Below, in pieces: positions 1-11,444 of a DNA stretch of 64,000 nucleotides. The notes under the pieces are model-generated. The model saw only the letters and a program-made list of their open reading frames with translations. It was not told the DNA's origin and did not search any database. The number at the start of each line of letters is the position of its first letter. Position 1 is the stretch's first letter. This stretch comes from Schistosoma haematobium (taxonomy: Eukaryota; Platyhelminthes; Trematoda; Strigeidida; Schistosomatidae): the NCBI RefSeq assembly GCF_000699445.3, contig NC_067196.1, forward strand, positions 79,660,364 to 79,724,363. The letters are read 5' to 3'. The position numbers were made by a program, and so were the translations under genes.

Positions 1-3000
1 TCTAAACGTTCTCGAGTCACTGTCCGGTTGAAAATTGTATGCTACCACCGAATATGAGTACTGAAACAGTTTTTCTGAAACCACGTGCACCATTCAAACT
101 GGCTGCCTTCAACGTTCGCACATTTATGCAGGTCGGACAACAGATAGGGCTGGCTATGTCTTTAGAAAGTCTTCATATCGATGTTTGCTGTCTATCCGAG
201 ACCCGTATTCAAGACTCTGACGAAGTACTACAAATTCGATCTCCATCTGTCGCTTCGAAAAGCTTGTTTTACGTGCGCTTATCCGGGGACCCTGTGGCAT
301 CTTCGCCTGGTCTTGCTGGTGTTGGTGTCGCACTAAGCGCTAGAGTTGAGGCAGCATTAATCGATTGGATCCCCATTAACAGTCGGTTGGTTATGTGCTG
401 TTAGATTAGAAAGTTCCATCAAAGTGAGAAGAAATCGGCGTGAGAAACGATGTCTTTTCGTCATATCCGCCTATGCCCCGACAGATTGCAGCCCGGATGC
501 AATCAAGGATGAGTTTAACCACTAGTTATCTGTTCTTCTCCAGAAAGTGCGTTCGACAGATATTGTAGTACTAGCCGGAGACTTGAATGCTCAGGTCGGG
601 TGTCTAGGCACAGAAGAGAGTCGTTTAGGTGGCCGATGGGGACTTCTTGGTCGCAGGACAGATAACGGGGACTGTCTACTGCAACTATGCACAGACCACA
701 ACCCGTTTCTGGCCAGCACTAACTTTCGGCACAGTCATCGCCGATGTGCCTCCTGGCGTCCCCCTTCTACATCTCAAGCCTGGACTCAGATTGATCACAT
801 CGCGACCAGCTACCGCTGGCGTGGTTGTGTACAAGACTGCCGCTCCTTTTGGAGTACCTATCTGGACTCTGACCATGCCTTGGTCTGCGCCAATCTTGCC
901 TTACTTTTCAGTGGACAACGAAGTGACCGCCACCAACGGATTGATGTTAGCAAGCTGGTTGCAACTTCTGTTGCAAGTAAGTATCGAACCGAGCTAGCCT
1001 CTAGGCTAGCTACCACTCCACCGAAAAGTATAGATGAGCATTGGTTGCAATTGCATGACGCCATGAAAATGGCGGATACAGTCAGTTGTGGGTTTGCGAA
1101 ACGTCCCGCTTTTAAGCACTGGGTTTCTTCTGGTTCCTTACAACTCATTGAAGCCCGTCGGTCTACTCCGGGTGACCGTGAGTTTGACCATAAACGAAGG
1201 ATGTTACGTAAGGAAATTGGGCAAAGCTTGCGTAAGGACCGAGAAGCCTGGTGGTCGGAGCGTGCTAATGAGCTGGAAGCAGCAGCTGCATCTGGTAACT
1301 ACCGGAAGCTCTTCCAGCTCATCCGAGCCACTGGCAGCAAGAAGTCTGGTGTGAGTGAAACAATCTGCGAGGATGATGGGATGCCAATCACTAACATCCA
1401 TCGACGTCTTGGACGATGGGCAGAATTTTTCGAAGGGCAGTTCAACTGGCCTGCTGCTCCGACAACATCGGTCAGACTGTCCTGCCCTCCATGGCCGGTG
1501 ACGACTGATCCACCAAACGAGGAGGAAGTCCGCAAGGAACTCCAACTCTTGAAGAGCTACAAATCACCTGGCCCAGATGACTTACCTCCGTCTCTTTTGA
1601 AAGATGGTGATGACTTTCTGACTAAGGAATTGACGACGTTGTTTACAAAAGTTTGGGAACTAGAGAGTGTACCAACTTCATGGAATGAGTCGATAATTGT
1701 CCCTATCTTTAAAAAGGGTTCACGTCGTTCCTGGGGATAAGTCTACTTTCGATTGCGTCCAAGCTATTGGCTTCCGTTATATTTCGTAGGTTGTTCAAAA
1801 CCCGAGAAAGATTGACTCGCGAGGAGCAGGCTGGATTTCGTTCTGGTCGAGGATGTATTGATCATATCTTCACCCTCCGCCAAATGTTAGAACACCGTCA
1901 TACTTATCAAAGGCCAACAATCGTGGTGTTTCTTGACATCAGGGCTGCCTTCGATTCGTTGGATAGGACTGTTCTCTGGGATTGTCTATTGAAGAAGGGT
2001 GTGCCTGAGAAGTTTATTAGCATCCTAAAAGCCCTATATAAAAACCCCTCAGGCAGAGTGAGGGCATACAACCACCTCTCTCCATTGTTCCATTCGAGCA
2101 GTGGGGTTAGGCGGGGTTGCCCAATCTCACCATTCCTCTTCAACTTTGCCATCGATGATATTGTGGAAACAGCTCTGATGGATGTAAGTAATGGCGGTGT
2201 GGATCTGTTGCCTGAAGAAAGACTTCTCGACCTTGAGTATGCGGATGATATTGTCTTACTGTGCGATAATGCTCAAGCCATGCGATCCGCACTTAATCAG
2301 TTGGCAATCAATGTCCGTAGGTATGGTATGTGCTTTGCACCTTCGAAGTGCAAAGTACTTCCACAAAACTGGCAGGATTCTAATCCTGTACTCACCCTGG
2401 ATGGTGAACAGATAGAAATAGTCGAGAAGTTCGTGTATCTGGGTAGCTGCATAAGTGCTGGTGGGGGTGTGAGTGATGAGATCAATGCACGAATAGTGAA
2501 AGCCAGAGCGGCTTATGCCAATCTGGGCTACCTTTGGCGCCTTCGTGATGTTAGTCTGGCTGTAAAAGGTCGGATCTACAACGCGTCGGTGAGAGCAGTT
2601 TCGCTCTATGCTTGTGAAACCTGACCTCTCCGAGTTGAGGACGTTAGACGACTCTCTGTGTTCGATCATCGTTGTCTCCGAAGGATTGCTGACATCCAGT
2701 GGCAACACCATGTTAGTAATGCAGAGGTTCGGCATCGTGTGTTCGGGCACAGAGACGATAATGCAATCGGTGTCACCATCTTGAAACACCGACTTCGGTG
2801 GCTTGGACATGTTCTACGAATGTCGTCCTAGAGAATTCCACGTCGTGCATTATTTGCCGACTCTGGGACTGGTTGGAGAAAGCGGAGAGGTGGTCAGTAT
2901 ATGACATGGTGTCGTGATATGAAAGAAAGTTGCAAAGGACTGGCTTTTGTCGGTCCTTCACGACTCCCTGGTTGGGGTCTGAGAGATGGTGCTACACAGT

Positions 3001-3290
3001 GGCTAGAGACGTTATCAGATATGGCTCAGAATAGAAGCCAGTGGCGATCCTGCTGTAACCTTTTACTTTCTTCATAAAAAGTGGTTGTATCTTCCTCAAC
3101 TGAAAGATTTCTTCTGATTGTACCTTTCCGTTCCCCCATTTTTACCATTATTATTACACTACCTTACATCAATCTCCTCGTTATAATTCTCTCTTTTCTT
3201 CCTTCCCCTTAAATTCTCATTGTTTTGTGTGGCGCATATATATTTGGCGCACTCTTGTACCAATATGTGTTCAAATAAATAAATAATATA
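1..3290 (+). mobile_element. RTE-like non-LTR retrotransposon, decayed copy 1
   Basis: A LINE-type element with an N-terminal apurinic-type endonuclease, a reverse transcriptase and a C-terminal domain, followed by a short 3' untranslated region ending in an A-rich AAATAAATAAATAA tail near 3290. The left end touches the window edge, so the true 5' end is not seen. Its protein differs clearly from the second RTE family in this window (7.9, 19-22, 47, 53-54 and 60 kb). The assignment to an RTE-like schistosome family (SR2/SR3/Perere type) is from recalled motifs, not a search. Confidence 0.85.
39..3077 (+). pseudogene. endonuclease/reverse transcriptase polyprotein, broken
   Basis: The endonuclease begins with LAAFNVRTF and CCLSETRI (39-404), continues in another frame with VVLAGDLNAQVG, and carries the DSDHALV motif near 870. 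The RT part has SPGPDDLPPSLLK, then the palm motifs FLDIRAAFDSLDR, GVRRGCPISPFLF and the catalytic LEYADDIVLL. A C-terminal zinc-knuckle-free tail reads on to the stop at 3075-3077. Lesions visible: a frame change near 404, an in-frame TAG near 521, a frame change with lost codons near 1725, TGA at 2622-2624 (where a W codon is expected) and TAG at 2829-2831. The copy cannot make a full protein. Its catalytic residues are nevertheless all still readable, so decay is moderate. Confidence 0.85.
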
Positions 3291-3825
3291 AATTCACCAA
3301 CGATATTCAGATCATGATAAATGAAAGGTTAAGTAGATGTGTTGTACGACTACGGATATCAACGCGTAACGCAAAACACATATTTTCTACACATTGTATC
3401 TTCTTATAAGTTTAAGTGTAGAGAAACAAGCTCAAAAATAAAAATCACATTTGGAAGACAACATCAACTTATTACTCATGCTTTAAAGTGGTTGGATGAC
3501 TAGGACAAAAAAATACTCATTTCAGTTGAAGCAACTATAAAGGTGTGATCGACTATAAATTCTTACTTCTCTTAATCGTGTCTTGAATATCCACATAGTA
3601 CCTGCGGTTAGTATATAGAATGACAATCTGGTATAGTAGTAGAAGAAAAAGTAACAGTAGTAGTAATTTCGTTAATTACCACAGGTTTGATAAACATTGG
3701 TAGATTTCACGACCATAATACCAAAAGAAATTTGTTGGGATATCAGAGCAGCTTTACTGGGACTTTATTTCCTAGTTATAGTCGTTAATAGGCAAAAACC
3801 GTCTAATAAATCCCAATCGAAAAAC
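3291..3825. other. No recognisable feature
   Basis: AT-rich sequence between the LINE tail and the next repeat. No long open frame, RNA gene or repeat was recognised. Confidence 0.5.
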
Positions 3826-4345
3826 AGACATCATTAACATAGAGCCTGACACAGATGTGCGCTGGTCCAAGTTACCATACCAGATTAACGCGACAACGAG
3901 ACGAGAATAACAAAACAGATCTAAATAATGTAGTAACAGTGATATAAAAGAAGACTGAATCTTTGAAATATGGTTTGAAAAGGCAGAGTGGAAAATTATA
4001 TGTGGAGAAATATTGAGACTCAAGGTTTATAGGGGTTTATAGGGTTCATAGGGATATAAAGCGTGAATAGACCTATGCTATTGTGATTGATTCCGAAACA
4101 TCACCCAGTCTCCAATCACCGGTAACGATTATAATGTAGACCACAACTAAATAATCTGCATCTACTAAATCACTCAGACTTACAGTTAATGACTTCGTGG
4201 AGTGATCCTACATTTTAGTTCGGTCGTTTTCAACTTTCTTTCTACCTACTTTTGCAATAGAAAGCACCGCCCGTCGAAGCAGGTGGTTATGTGTATGTAA
4301 TCCATATCCTTACCACCTCAGTCGATGAGGTTAACTTTGATGATG
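3826..4345 (+). repeat. Partial copy of the CAGTCAGTC-ended repeat family
   Basis: Colinear, diverged similarity to the left 500 bases of the complete element at 32019-33276. Shared landmarks in the same order are the stretch around GGTCCAAGTTACCATACC (3867) and the later CCTACTTTTGC...GGTGGTTATGTG...CCTTACCACCTC block (4245-4320). The right part of the element is missing. Confidence 0.55.
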
Positions 4346-6750
4346 GTTTATAGTTAACAGGAAGTTTTGGGAGCTTAAACAGTATATCAATATCATCAGA
4401 AATAAACAAATGAAACGCATGTCAAATTCACTGTGTAAAAAAAAGCTGGCGAAACTTTTACACCGATAAATTACGAAAATAACATAGGCAAAAAATACTT
4501 TTACAACTAGATAACATTACAAAGGACACAACCAGATGATCTGAGTAAGCTCACCATGGGAGATAAGTCAACAACTTCTCGCATGCTGAAAAAGTGGGCC
4601 TTCGGTACTAAACCACTACTCTGTAACTTCCTTTCGACATCGATCAGTTTTCCAGACAAGCGGCTTAACTTTTGTATATATTTCTCCGGAACAAGCTTAG
4701 CCAGAGCCATGCCAAAAGCCAGGGTTTGGACCACAGAATGTAAAGCCGATAAAGTAGGTTGGCGCAAAAACAGATCAACTTGGGACTCCCACAGCCTATA
4801 AATGAACGGCAGTTTTGTTACTTTACATATGATAGGAAAACTACCCAGGATGACCTGGACAGTTTTTGAAAACATGAACCTAGATCATGTAAACTTCCAC
4901 ATCAAAAAAATTCGTTCTACTTCTATTTACCCACACAATTACGGATTATTTACTTGAAACCATAGATAAAATAATTCCGGCTCATTATACAGGAAGTAGA
5001 ATATACCTACAGAGGAAATATCAGTTCATTATATCTTCCTCTAAAACAAACGAAAACACGAAAATGTTTAAATAGCTACAGGGACAAAACGATAGGATAC
5101 ATTGCGTAATAGTGCAGCAGTTTAATTCTTTTTAATTTGTAACATGAACAGTAAAACCAGCTGAAGATATGAGTGAAGACGACTAATCGAGAAAAACATT
5201 CTAAGTGATACGAATAAGCGTCCGAAAGAATACAAAGAATAGATGGCCCACTGTTATATTGAACGATATTTGAGTTTTACCAAGAATCCTAAGTCATCAA
5301 TCCCCAGCATCTTGAGGACCTCATCTAACAACACAAAGTGCCTAGAAGGAAACAAGTTAACTGACCGATGAGATGATCCAAAATAATAATTCGTCAGTCC
5401 TCGGCCTCATAAATTATTCAGGTTGCAAATTAGACACTGAGTTTCATTCTCAATCCAAATAATTGCAAGACGCTGATTGGGATACTATATGTGCATGCTA
5501 CAGTCACCACAATAATCTAATGACATTCAAACGATGTGTGCCAGACAAAGAGACACATTTACAACTAAGATGTCACATGAATTGTAAACGACCTAACACT
5601 AGGGGTAGACATGGGTTTAACATCGGTAACATCATCAGGGTAGATGTGAGCTAGTTTGCTATCAGTTAAAGAAAACATTAGATTCGTACACTTTAACGAA
5701 AATGTGATACAATCAGATATCGAAAAGTACAACGATGTTTGTGGAAAATTTTATCATGAGCTCAAAGGCAGAAACATAGATCACGTAACCACTTGGTCCG
5801 CAATTATAATCAGAATTCCAAGACAACACGCATAACTTACCTATAGAAAGCGGCGGATGCTTGCTCCAAAACTTGAGAGCTTTTTGTGGCAACAGTATGT
5901 ATCTGCAGAAAGAAATCGCATGTCATATCAGACTGAAATATAAGTTAATATTTAGCAGTACTAGAATTTTGGAAGAACCAATAGTCTCAGCAAGATTTTC
6001 GTTTGTCAACAGTGAAAGACAGCTGATCCAAAGCTCTTCTTTCCTGCTGTTTTTCGTAACACTTAAAACCACAGACACAAGATGGTCCTTTCGTTTGAGA
6101 TTCAAAAGTTTAATTGATCTGCTTCGTCAGAAAATGTTATGACGTCAAACCTACAATATTCCGAACCTTACAAGCATTAAAATAAATTCAGCTGCATATT
6201 CGCTCTTCTGAGTGGAGGATTCGCAAAATCTAATAAGCCCTTCAGGACCAAACACCAACTTCTCTAAGTTTGCACACGAAATTCCAGGAAAATTGTTAGT
6301 TGAGAGAAGACTAAAAATGACACGTTAAATATATTTTGTACTTCTGGATTTCGTCAAGAATTTTAGTTGGGTCTGCTCCAGAACGCATACATTTCATAAA
6401 CCTATCAACTGCATTGGCCATTTGGCAACAAAAACACTTCTCGCGCTGATCACTTATACCTTCAATCTCGGCATATTAAAACTCATTTCGGTGAACTAAC
6501 ACATAGTCATCTTTATGAGTCAGATTAGTGGCCTATGTTAATTTTTTACAACTACTGTATTATATTCCTCTAAATAAATTCAAATTGTTCTGAACGGAAT
6601 AGAAGAAGCTCTCACTTGACGAGCTCCTGCATCCAGTAGCAGTGGATCACCAATGCTACCAGGTAGGAACCTAGATATATTTGACAACAATGGGTAATAA
6701 ATATTAGTAGATCATGTTGAAATACTGTCAAAGGTTCTCTTGCCTTATGG
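4346..6750. other. Long stretch without confident genes
   Basis: About 2.4 kb holding only short open frames. One of them, on the minus strand at 4507-4875, is listed separately. The rest, including the overlapping plus/minus frames around 5.9-6.1 kb, shows no recognisable protein motif. Confidence 0.4.
4507..4875 (-). CDS. Hypothetical 122-residue open frame
   Basis: An uninterrupted minus-strand frame from ATG, 122 codons, in a region where most frames close quickly. The translation has a protein-like composition, with an amphipathic-looking middle (ALAKLVPEKYIQKLSRL) and a few Cys and Trp. I do not recognise a family. A CTAG dinucleotide context just before the ATG could be a splice acceptor, so it might be one exon of a longer gene, or a relic of a repeat. 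The plus-strand frame over the same bases is weaker. Low confidence that it is translated. Confidence 0.25.
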   Translation of the reverse strand: MFSKTVQVILGSFPIICKVTKLPFIYRLWESQVDLFLRQPTLSALHSVVQTLAFGMALAKLVPEKYIQKLSRLSGKLIDVERKLQSSGLVPKAHFFSMREVVDLSPMVSLLRSSGCVLCNVI

Positions 6751-6754
6751 TCAC

Positions 6755-6945
6755 ATCACCGAGCATTCAAATGCTTTGACGAGGAAATGTTTTGAATTTT
6801 GTATCCCATCTATGTAAGACCACACTTAGAGTACTGTATTCAGGCAGCTAGCCCATATCTGGTAAATGATACTGATTCACTTGAACGTGTTCAGCGTGTG
6901 GGAACAAAATTATTGAAGGGTCTGATTAACTTTGCTGACTGAAAA
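6755..6945 (+). pseudogene. CR1/jockey-like LINE reverse transcriptase fragment
   Basis: The frame around 6808-6942 reads IYVRPHLEYCIQAASPYL followed by DSLERVQRVGTKLLKGL. This is the conserved segment C-terminal to the RT palm in CR1-clade LINEs (usually R-P-H-L-E-Y-C-x-Q-x-W-S-P and L-E-x-V-Q-R-x-A-T-K). The Trp of the first block is replaced by Ala. A stop follows, and no flanking RT motifs are found, so this is a short relic. Confidence 0.65.
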
Positions 6946-7084
6946 ACTAATCCTGCACGCTCGAAGTTCTTTATTGTAAATTCGTCCCATTCCTATTGTT
7001 TTGCAAATACTTTACTCTATTTCCCTATTTTAATGCATGTACAATCGGTTTCCTAACTTAAAATCGTTTTACCGACGGCTCTTG

Positions 7085-7830
7085 AAAAGCTAAGTTTAGA
7101 TAAATACGAGTTCGACCATATGATGAATTTAGGAGTTATCCGGCAATCAAACAACTCATCGGCACCTCCCATTGATATGATCCTTTAAAAGGATAGCAAT
7201 GGTTGTTATCCACTTGACGATTATGACGACTCATCACGAAAACCTTGTAGAAATGTGATCTACGTTCGTTATTAGTACTGCTCTAACGATAGACCTAATC
7301 CTAAAATTTTAGATTCATCATGATGTGACTACCTAATCCTTAAGATCTTATGCGGAAGTCACACCATCGTTTATGCTGACTCATCCTATTACAAGAATTA
7401 CTAATATGATGTTGCCCACGTCTGGTGAACATATTCAGTCTGGAGATAGAATGATATATTTAGTATGAATAAAAGAGATAAGTTACAAAACAATAACCGC
7501 GCTATCAAAGCTGAGCCATGCCATCCGATTTATTTCAACTGAATATTCCCGAGTTCACCATTGTTGGCCTTCTCTTCATGTTAAATAATGAATATCTATT
7601 TTCCCAGTTACCTCACTTTCAGCTTTGAAGATTGTGTGGTTATGACCAATACCATTACAAAGTCACTCGATAGCACATCAATAGCCTGACAGACACCTTG
7701 AAGGACACAACTGTACTCCCGAAAATCGACTTCGTGAAAGCGTATAACCGAATTCGTATAGCTGCAGGCCACATTCCTAAAATAGATAAACAGCACCTGT
7801 AAACATTTGTGATCCTTCTCGAGGCTGTTG
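7085..7830 (+). pseudogene. Ty3/Gypsy reverse transcriptase relic
   Basis: Two pieces of a Gypsy RT on the plus strand. At 7108-7175 the frame reads EFDHMMNLGVIRQSNNSSAP, the start of the RT domain (compare [20 protein letters not shown] in the 11-15 kb element). At 7722-7800 it reads PKIDFVKAYNRIRIA, the motif around the first catalytic Asp (compare [15 protein letters not shown]). About 540 bases between them do not read as RT and must be insertion or decay. The relic runs straight into the 3' end of the RTE copy at 7855. Confidence 0.55.
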
Positions 7831-7854
7831 CGATTCACCGGATCGAGGTATAAT

Positions 7855-10240
7855 GCTTCTGATACTTGCTCACTGACGCTTGTTTCCCGTAGTGAAGGAG
7901 CATAAGCTGCTCACTAGCATTCTCCACCCAACTCTGTCCTAGACAAATCTTTCCAGTTCTTTCCAGTTGCTATTTACTATTTTAATGTCTGCTTTCAGTT
8001 CTTGACATAGATTGTTCTTTGGTCTTCCACTTTCCCTTTTCCCTTCAGGATTTCAAGTTCGCGCTTACCCTGTGATGCAGTTTGATGATCTCATCAGTGT
8101 ATTTCCTATCCACATCCAGAATCTTTCCCTAATTTCCTCTTCAGCTGGAAACCAGTTTGTTTTCCTCCACAGTAGACTTGCTGGTGGTATCCGGTCAACG
8201 GACATTAAGTATCCTACGTAGACAATTGTTTAGAAATACTTGTAATTATTTGATGACGATGGTAGTGGTTTTGGAGGTTCCAGCTGCTTACAATGGGACT
8301 GTTTTGAGGTCCGTATTGGAGATTCTGACTTTGATTTTGGCTTGCGAATAGATGTTTTGAGTTCCATATTTTCTTCAACTGTATGGGCGTGTCTCTTACT
8401 TTTCTAATCCTTGCCCTTACGCCCGAAGCATGTTCGCGTTTACTGTCATGTCTGACTTCACTGTTTCAACTGGTATACTGTCAGGTCCTGATGTTTTCCC
8501 ACTCTTGATATTTGTGGTGACCATCGTAGTTTGTTTTGTAGCTGGTGAAGTGACATCTATAGGAGGGTTTGCGTGTGTTGCCTTGGTGTCCGGTGGATTT
8601 AGTGAAGCTGTCCTATTCAAAATTTCTCAAAATGTTCCACTCATTTGCCTTTCTGTCCTTAAATCTCAGTTATTGACTTGCCTTCTTTGCCTTTCACTGG
8701 TCTCTCTGGTTTACTATATTTGCCTGCCAGTTTCTTCGTCGTGTCATATAGCTGTCACACATTTCCTTCTGTTGCAGCTTTTTCCTCTGTCGTCCTTGGG
8801 TCTTCCACATATTTCTGCTTGTCAGCTTTAATGCTGTTCGTCACTTGTTTGCTTCTGTGCATTCAGCTTATGCCTTTTACTTTTCCTGATCATCTTCGAC
8901 TGTTGTTAATTGCTGTCTTCTTGTTCTCCCTTTCTTGAATCCAAAACAGGGTTCCGATAGAGACTGGATTCCCTATAATGATCTTGTTGTCTCCCAGAAC
9001 CTCCTGACATGTTGAAGTCAATGCTTCTCTGATCTCTTTCCAGTTGTCCTCCATAGTAGTTCCTTCTTCATCTAGCAGATCCTGTAAGGCTTGAAACCTG
9101 TCATTGAAAGTTATCTTGAATTGTTTGAGTTTGTCAGTATCTTGAGGTTGTGTTGTACCGACACTTTTTACTGCTGTTTCCCCAGCTTTCCAGTGCTTCG
9201 CTAACTTCGGTTTCATCTCGGTAGCCACCAGACGGTGATATGAAGCTATGTCAGCTTTTTTCTTTGTTTGCACGCTTTCTACTGATCTGAAGTTTTAGTG
9301 ATACAAATCTAGTCGATCCGATTCCTTGTGGTGGGATCCGGTGAGATCCATGTGGATTTTTGTATGAGTTTTTAGGGAAATATTGCGCCGCCCATAACCA
9401 ATTTGCTGAATGCAACTAAACTTGCAAATATCTTGCCGTTCTCGATCCTTTCTCTTAGTCCATGTTGTCCTGTGATACCCGGTGTTTTCCATTCCGACTT
9501 TGACATTTAAATCTCTTATCAAGATGGTCTGGTGCTTGTTTGAGCACTTCTCTACGATCGATTGCGGCATCTCACGAAACTGGTCTTTACTATCGTCTTT
9601 GCTATCATTGGTGGGTGCATAACATTGGATAACAGTCACTGTGATTCTCTCATTCTTTATTTTGAATGGTGCTCTGTTGATCTAAGGTCCATGAGACTCC
9701 CATCCTATAAGCGCAGCACGTGCTTCTTTGGACAGCATCAAAACAACTTCCTACGTGTGAAAAGCATTTTCCTCTTCATGACAAGAGTACAGCAACATCT
9801 CTCCGTACCTAACATTTGATGTTCAGCTCAGATCCAGTGTGTTTCATTGATTTCGAGTACTGCCAAGTTATGTCTCTTCTCTTACGTTGCCACTTGACTG
9901 ATACCCCTGGCCTCTTAAATCGTCCGAGCATTCCATGTACCTGTAAAAGCTGTTGCTCTGGTTATTAAAGGGGGTGTCGGTCTCATGATTTCCAAAGGAT
10001 CTTGGCTTTCACCGTGAGGCGTCATAATTCTTCTTTTAACTCGATGAGCAGAGTCTAAATGGTTTAATTCGTCTAATCGGATTGGCATTCTTTTAGCAAG
10101 GTTATTTTCTACGGGATGGGGATGCTGACTACTTACACAATCCTCCTCCTTCACTCGGGTTCGAGACCGGCATTAGCCCTGGTAGAGCTATAGGAGGAGT
10201 TGTGCTCCTTATAGGTAAGTCCTAAATATGCGTTTTGTTG
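7855..10240 (-). mobile_element. RTE-like LINE, copy 2, RT core deleted
   Basis: Minus-strand copy of the second RTE family. From right to left: a 5' untranslated piece (10083-10240), an N-terminal peptide ending FTGTWNARTI (9915-10154), endonuclease parts including TVIQCYAPTNDS (about 9600-9639), a helical linker with [20 protein letters not shown] (near 9020), and the RT start with SGKTSGPDSIPVE (8417-8620). The next readable block is the C-terminal tail (RKVRDTPIQLKKIWNSK, near 8385), so roughly 350 codons including the FADD catalytic palm are absent. It ends at the family's 3' terminus (GTTTCCC...GGAGCATAAGC) near 7870. It is dead as an autonomous element. Confidence 0.85.
8890..9273 (-). 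pseudogene. RTE endonuclease-RT linker remnant
   Basis: A 127-residue open frame belonging to copy 2. It corresponds to the end of the endonuclease domain and the linker before the RT, and matches the homologous stretch of the 19-22 kb copy ([21 protein letters not shown] there, [21 protein letters not shown] here). It is a fragment of a dead element, not an independent gene. Confidence 0.75.
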
Positions 10241-10693
10241 TGGGGTATTTTCAACCCTGTTAAAGGCCGAGAAGTCACCCTGTTTATCCGCCACGAACCT
10301 CCAACTTACGATTTTAACTCCCCCTCAAACAGTTACTCACCTCGAGAATCATGACAACCAGATTACATCTCGCGATCTACTTCGATGCATTGCTCAAACC
10401 TTCGCAAACAGCAACCTCAGGGTGAAACGGATTATTCGGCCTTCCATAAATAAAAATGTGAGTGTGGGCACCTTTCTGAGTAAACTGCCAAAACTACATG
10501 GTAATTAAACATAGTGCATTTTACTTAAGCTTATATGCAACCCATAAACCTCGTCTCAATCACACTCATTTTAGTTTGGTGGAACATTTTCCAAATTAAA
10601 AGTATATTCTTGTTCCTCAACATATGTGTATTGTCTCATACGATGGTCTTTCAGAACCATTACTACTGAAACAGTTCCTTTCCTCCTTCGTTG

Positions 10694-10790
10694 AACTATG
10701 GGCGTCACACTTTGACTGCCCTTTGACAATTACGACTGACCATGGAGTTTCCCTCTATCTCGCTTATCTCCTGATGATTACATGAGTCCA
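10694..10790 (+). pseudogene. Gypsy integrase catalytic-core scrap
   Basis: The plus frame reads VELWASHFDCPLTITTDHGV, matching the integrase core around its second catalytic Asp (family pattern W-x-x-x-F-G-C-P-x-x-I-T-T-D-R-G). The Asp is kept, the following Arg is His. Orientation agrees with the RT scrap at 7.1-7.8 kb, so both may belong to one plus-strand element split by the RTE insertion. The stretch 10240-10690 between shows no readable pol sequence. Confidence 0.5.
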
Positions 10791-10799
10791 AGCAATTTC

Positions 10800-11444
10800 C
10801 AAGACATTTCTATGAATTCTTACGATCTAATAAGTTACAACCAAATGTGTCTAATCTTTTGCGGCTGGCGAAATCTAATAAAGAAAAATGTAATGTTATG
10901 TTGAACAAACTAATTGAACTTCATACTCAGGCATCATGCGTATTATCTAATCTCTCTCTTGTATGTCGTATTAAATTTATGAATTTTTGCAGTACTGTGG
11001 TTGCTAAAACAAATCATACTACTAATTAACAATGTGGAGATGCGTATGACATGTACGTTAATAATATACAGTGTGTTATTGCGTGAAAATAGCGGTGATG
11101 TGGCATAGCATGACAAACAAAAGTAATGAGAATACCGTCATTTAAAATCTTGGTTTGCTAACGATAATAATAATGTACAGAACTGTTACTGACCCCCCAA
11201 AAAAATGAACTGCCTATTTTTTTTTGTGTGTGTACAACAAATGAATAATTAAATAGAGTTTACTCGTTTATTATTGTAACAATTTTTTTATAAAAAAAAT
11301 GTGACAAAACGAATAATTGTGGGGAAAAAATATGGTTAATTATGTACACTGTAAAAAAAAAGAAAAAAAATCATAGATCTTGTTGGGAAAAATCGGGTGA
11401 GTATAATGGTATAGTACATCAGTAATTGTTTGTTTAGATTTTTT
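10800..11444. other. AT-rich gap with homopolymer runs, no LTR recognised
   Basis: This lies downstream of the minus-strand Gypsy pol, where its polypurine tract and 3' LTR should be. A run of seven T then six G on the minus strand (11196-11208) could be a decayed polypurine tract. No sequence here matched the region on the other side of the element (15518-16100) by eye. Confidence 0.35.

Noticed and set aside
8012..8938. Plus-strand open frames with hydrophobic, membrane-like translations
   Set aside because: They are the antisense of RTE copy 2; the minus strand carries the recognisable RT and linker motifs.
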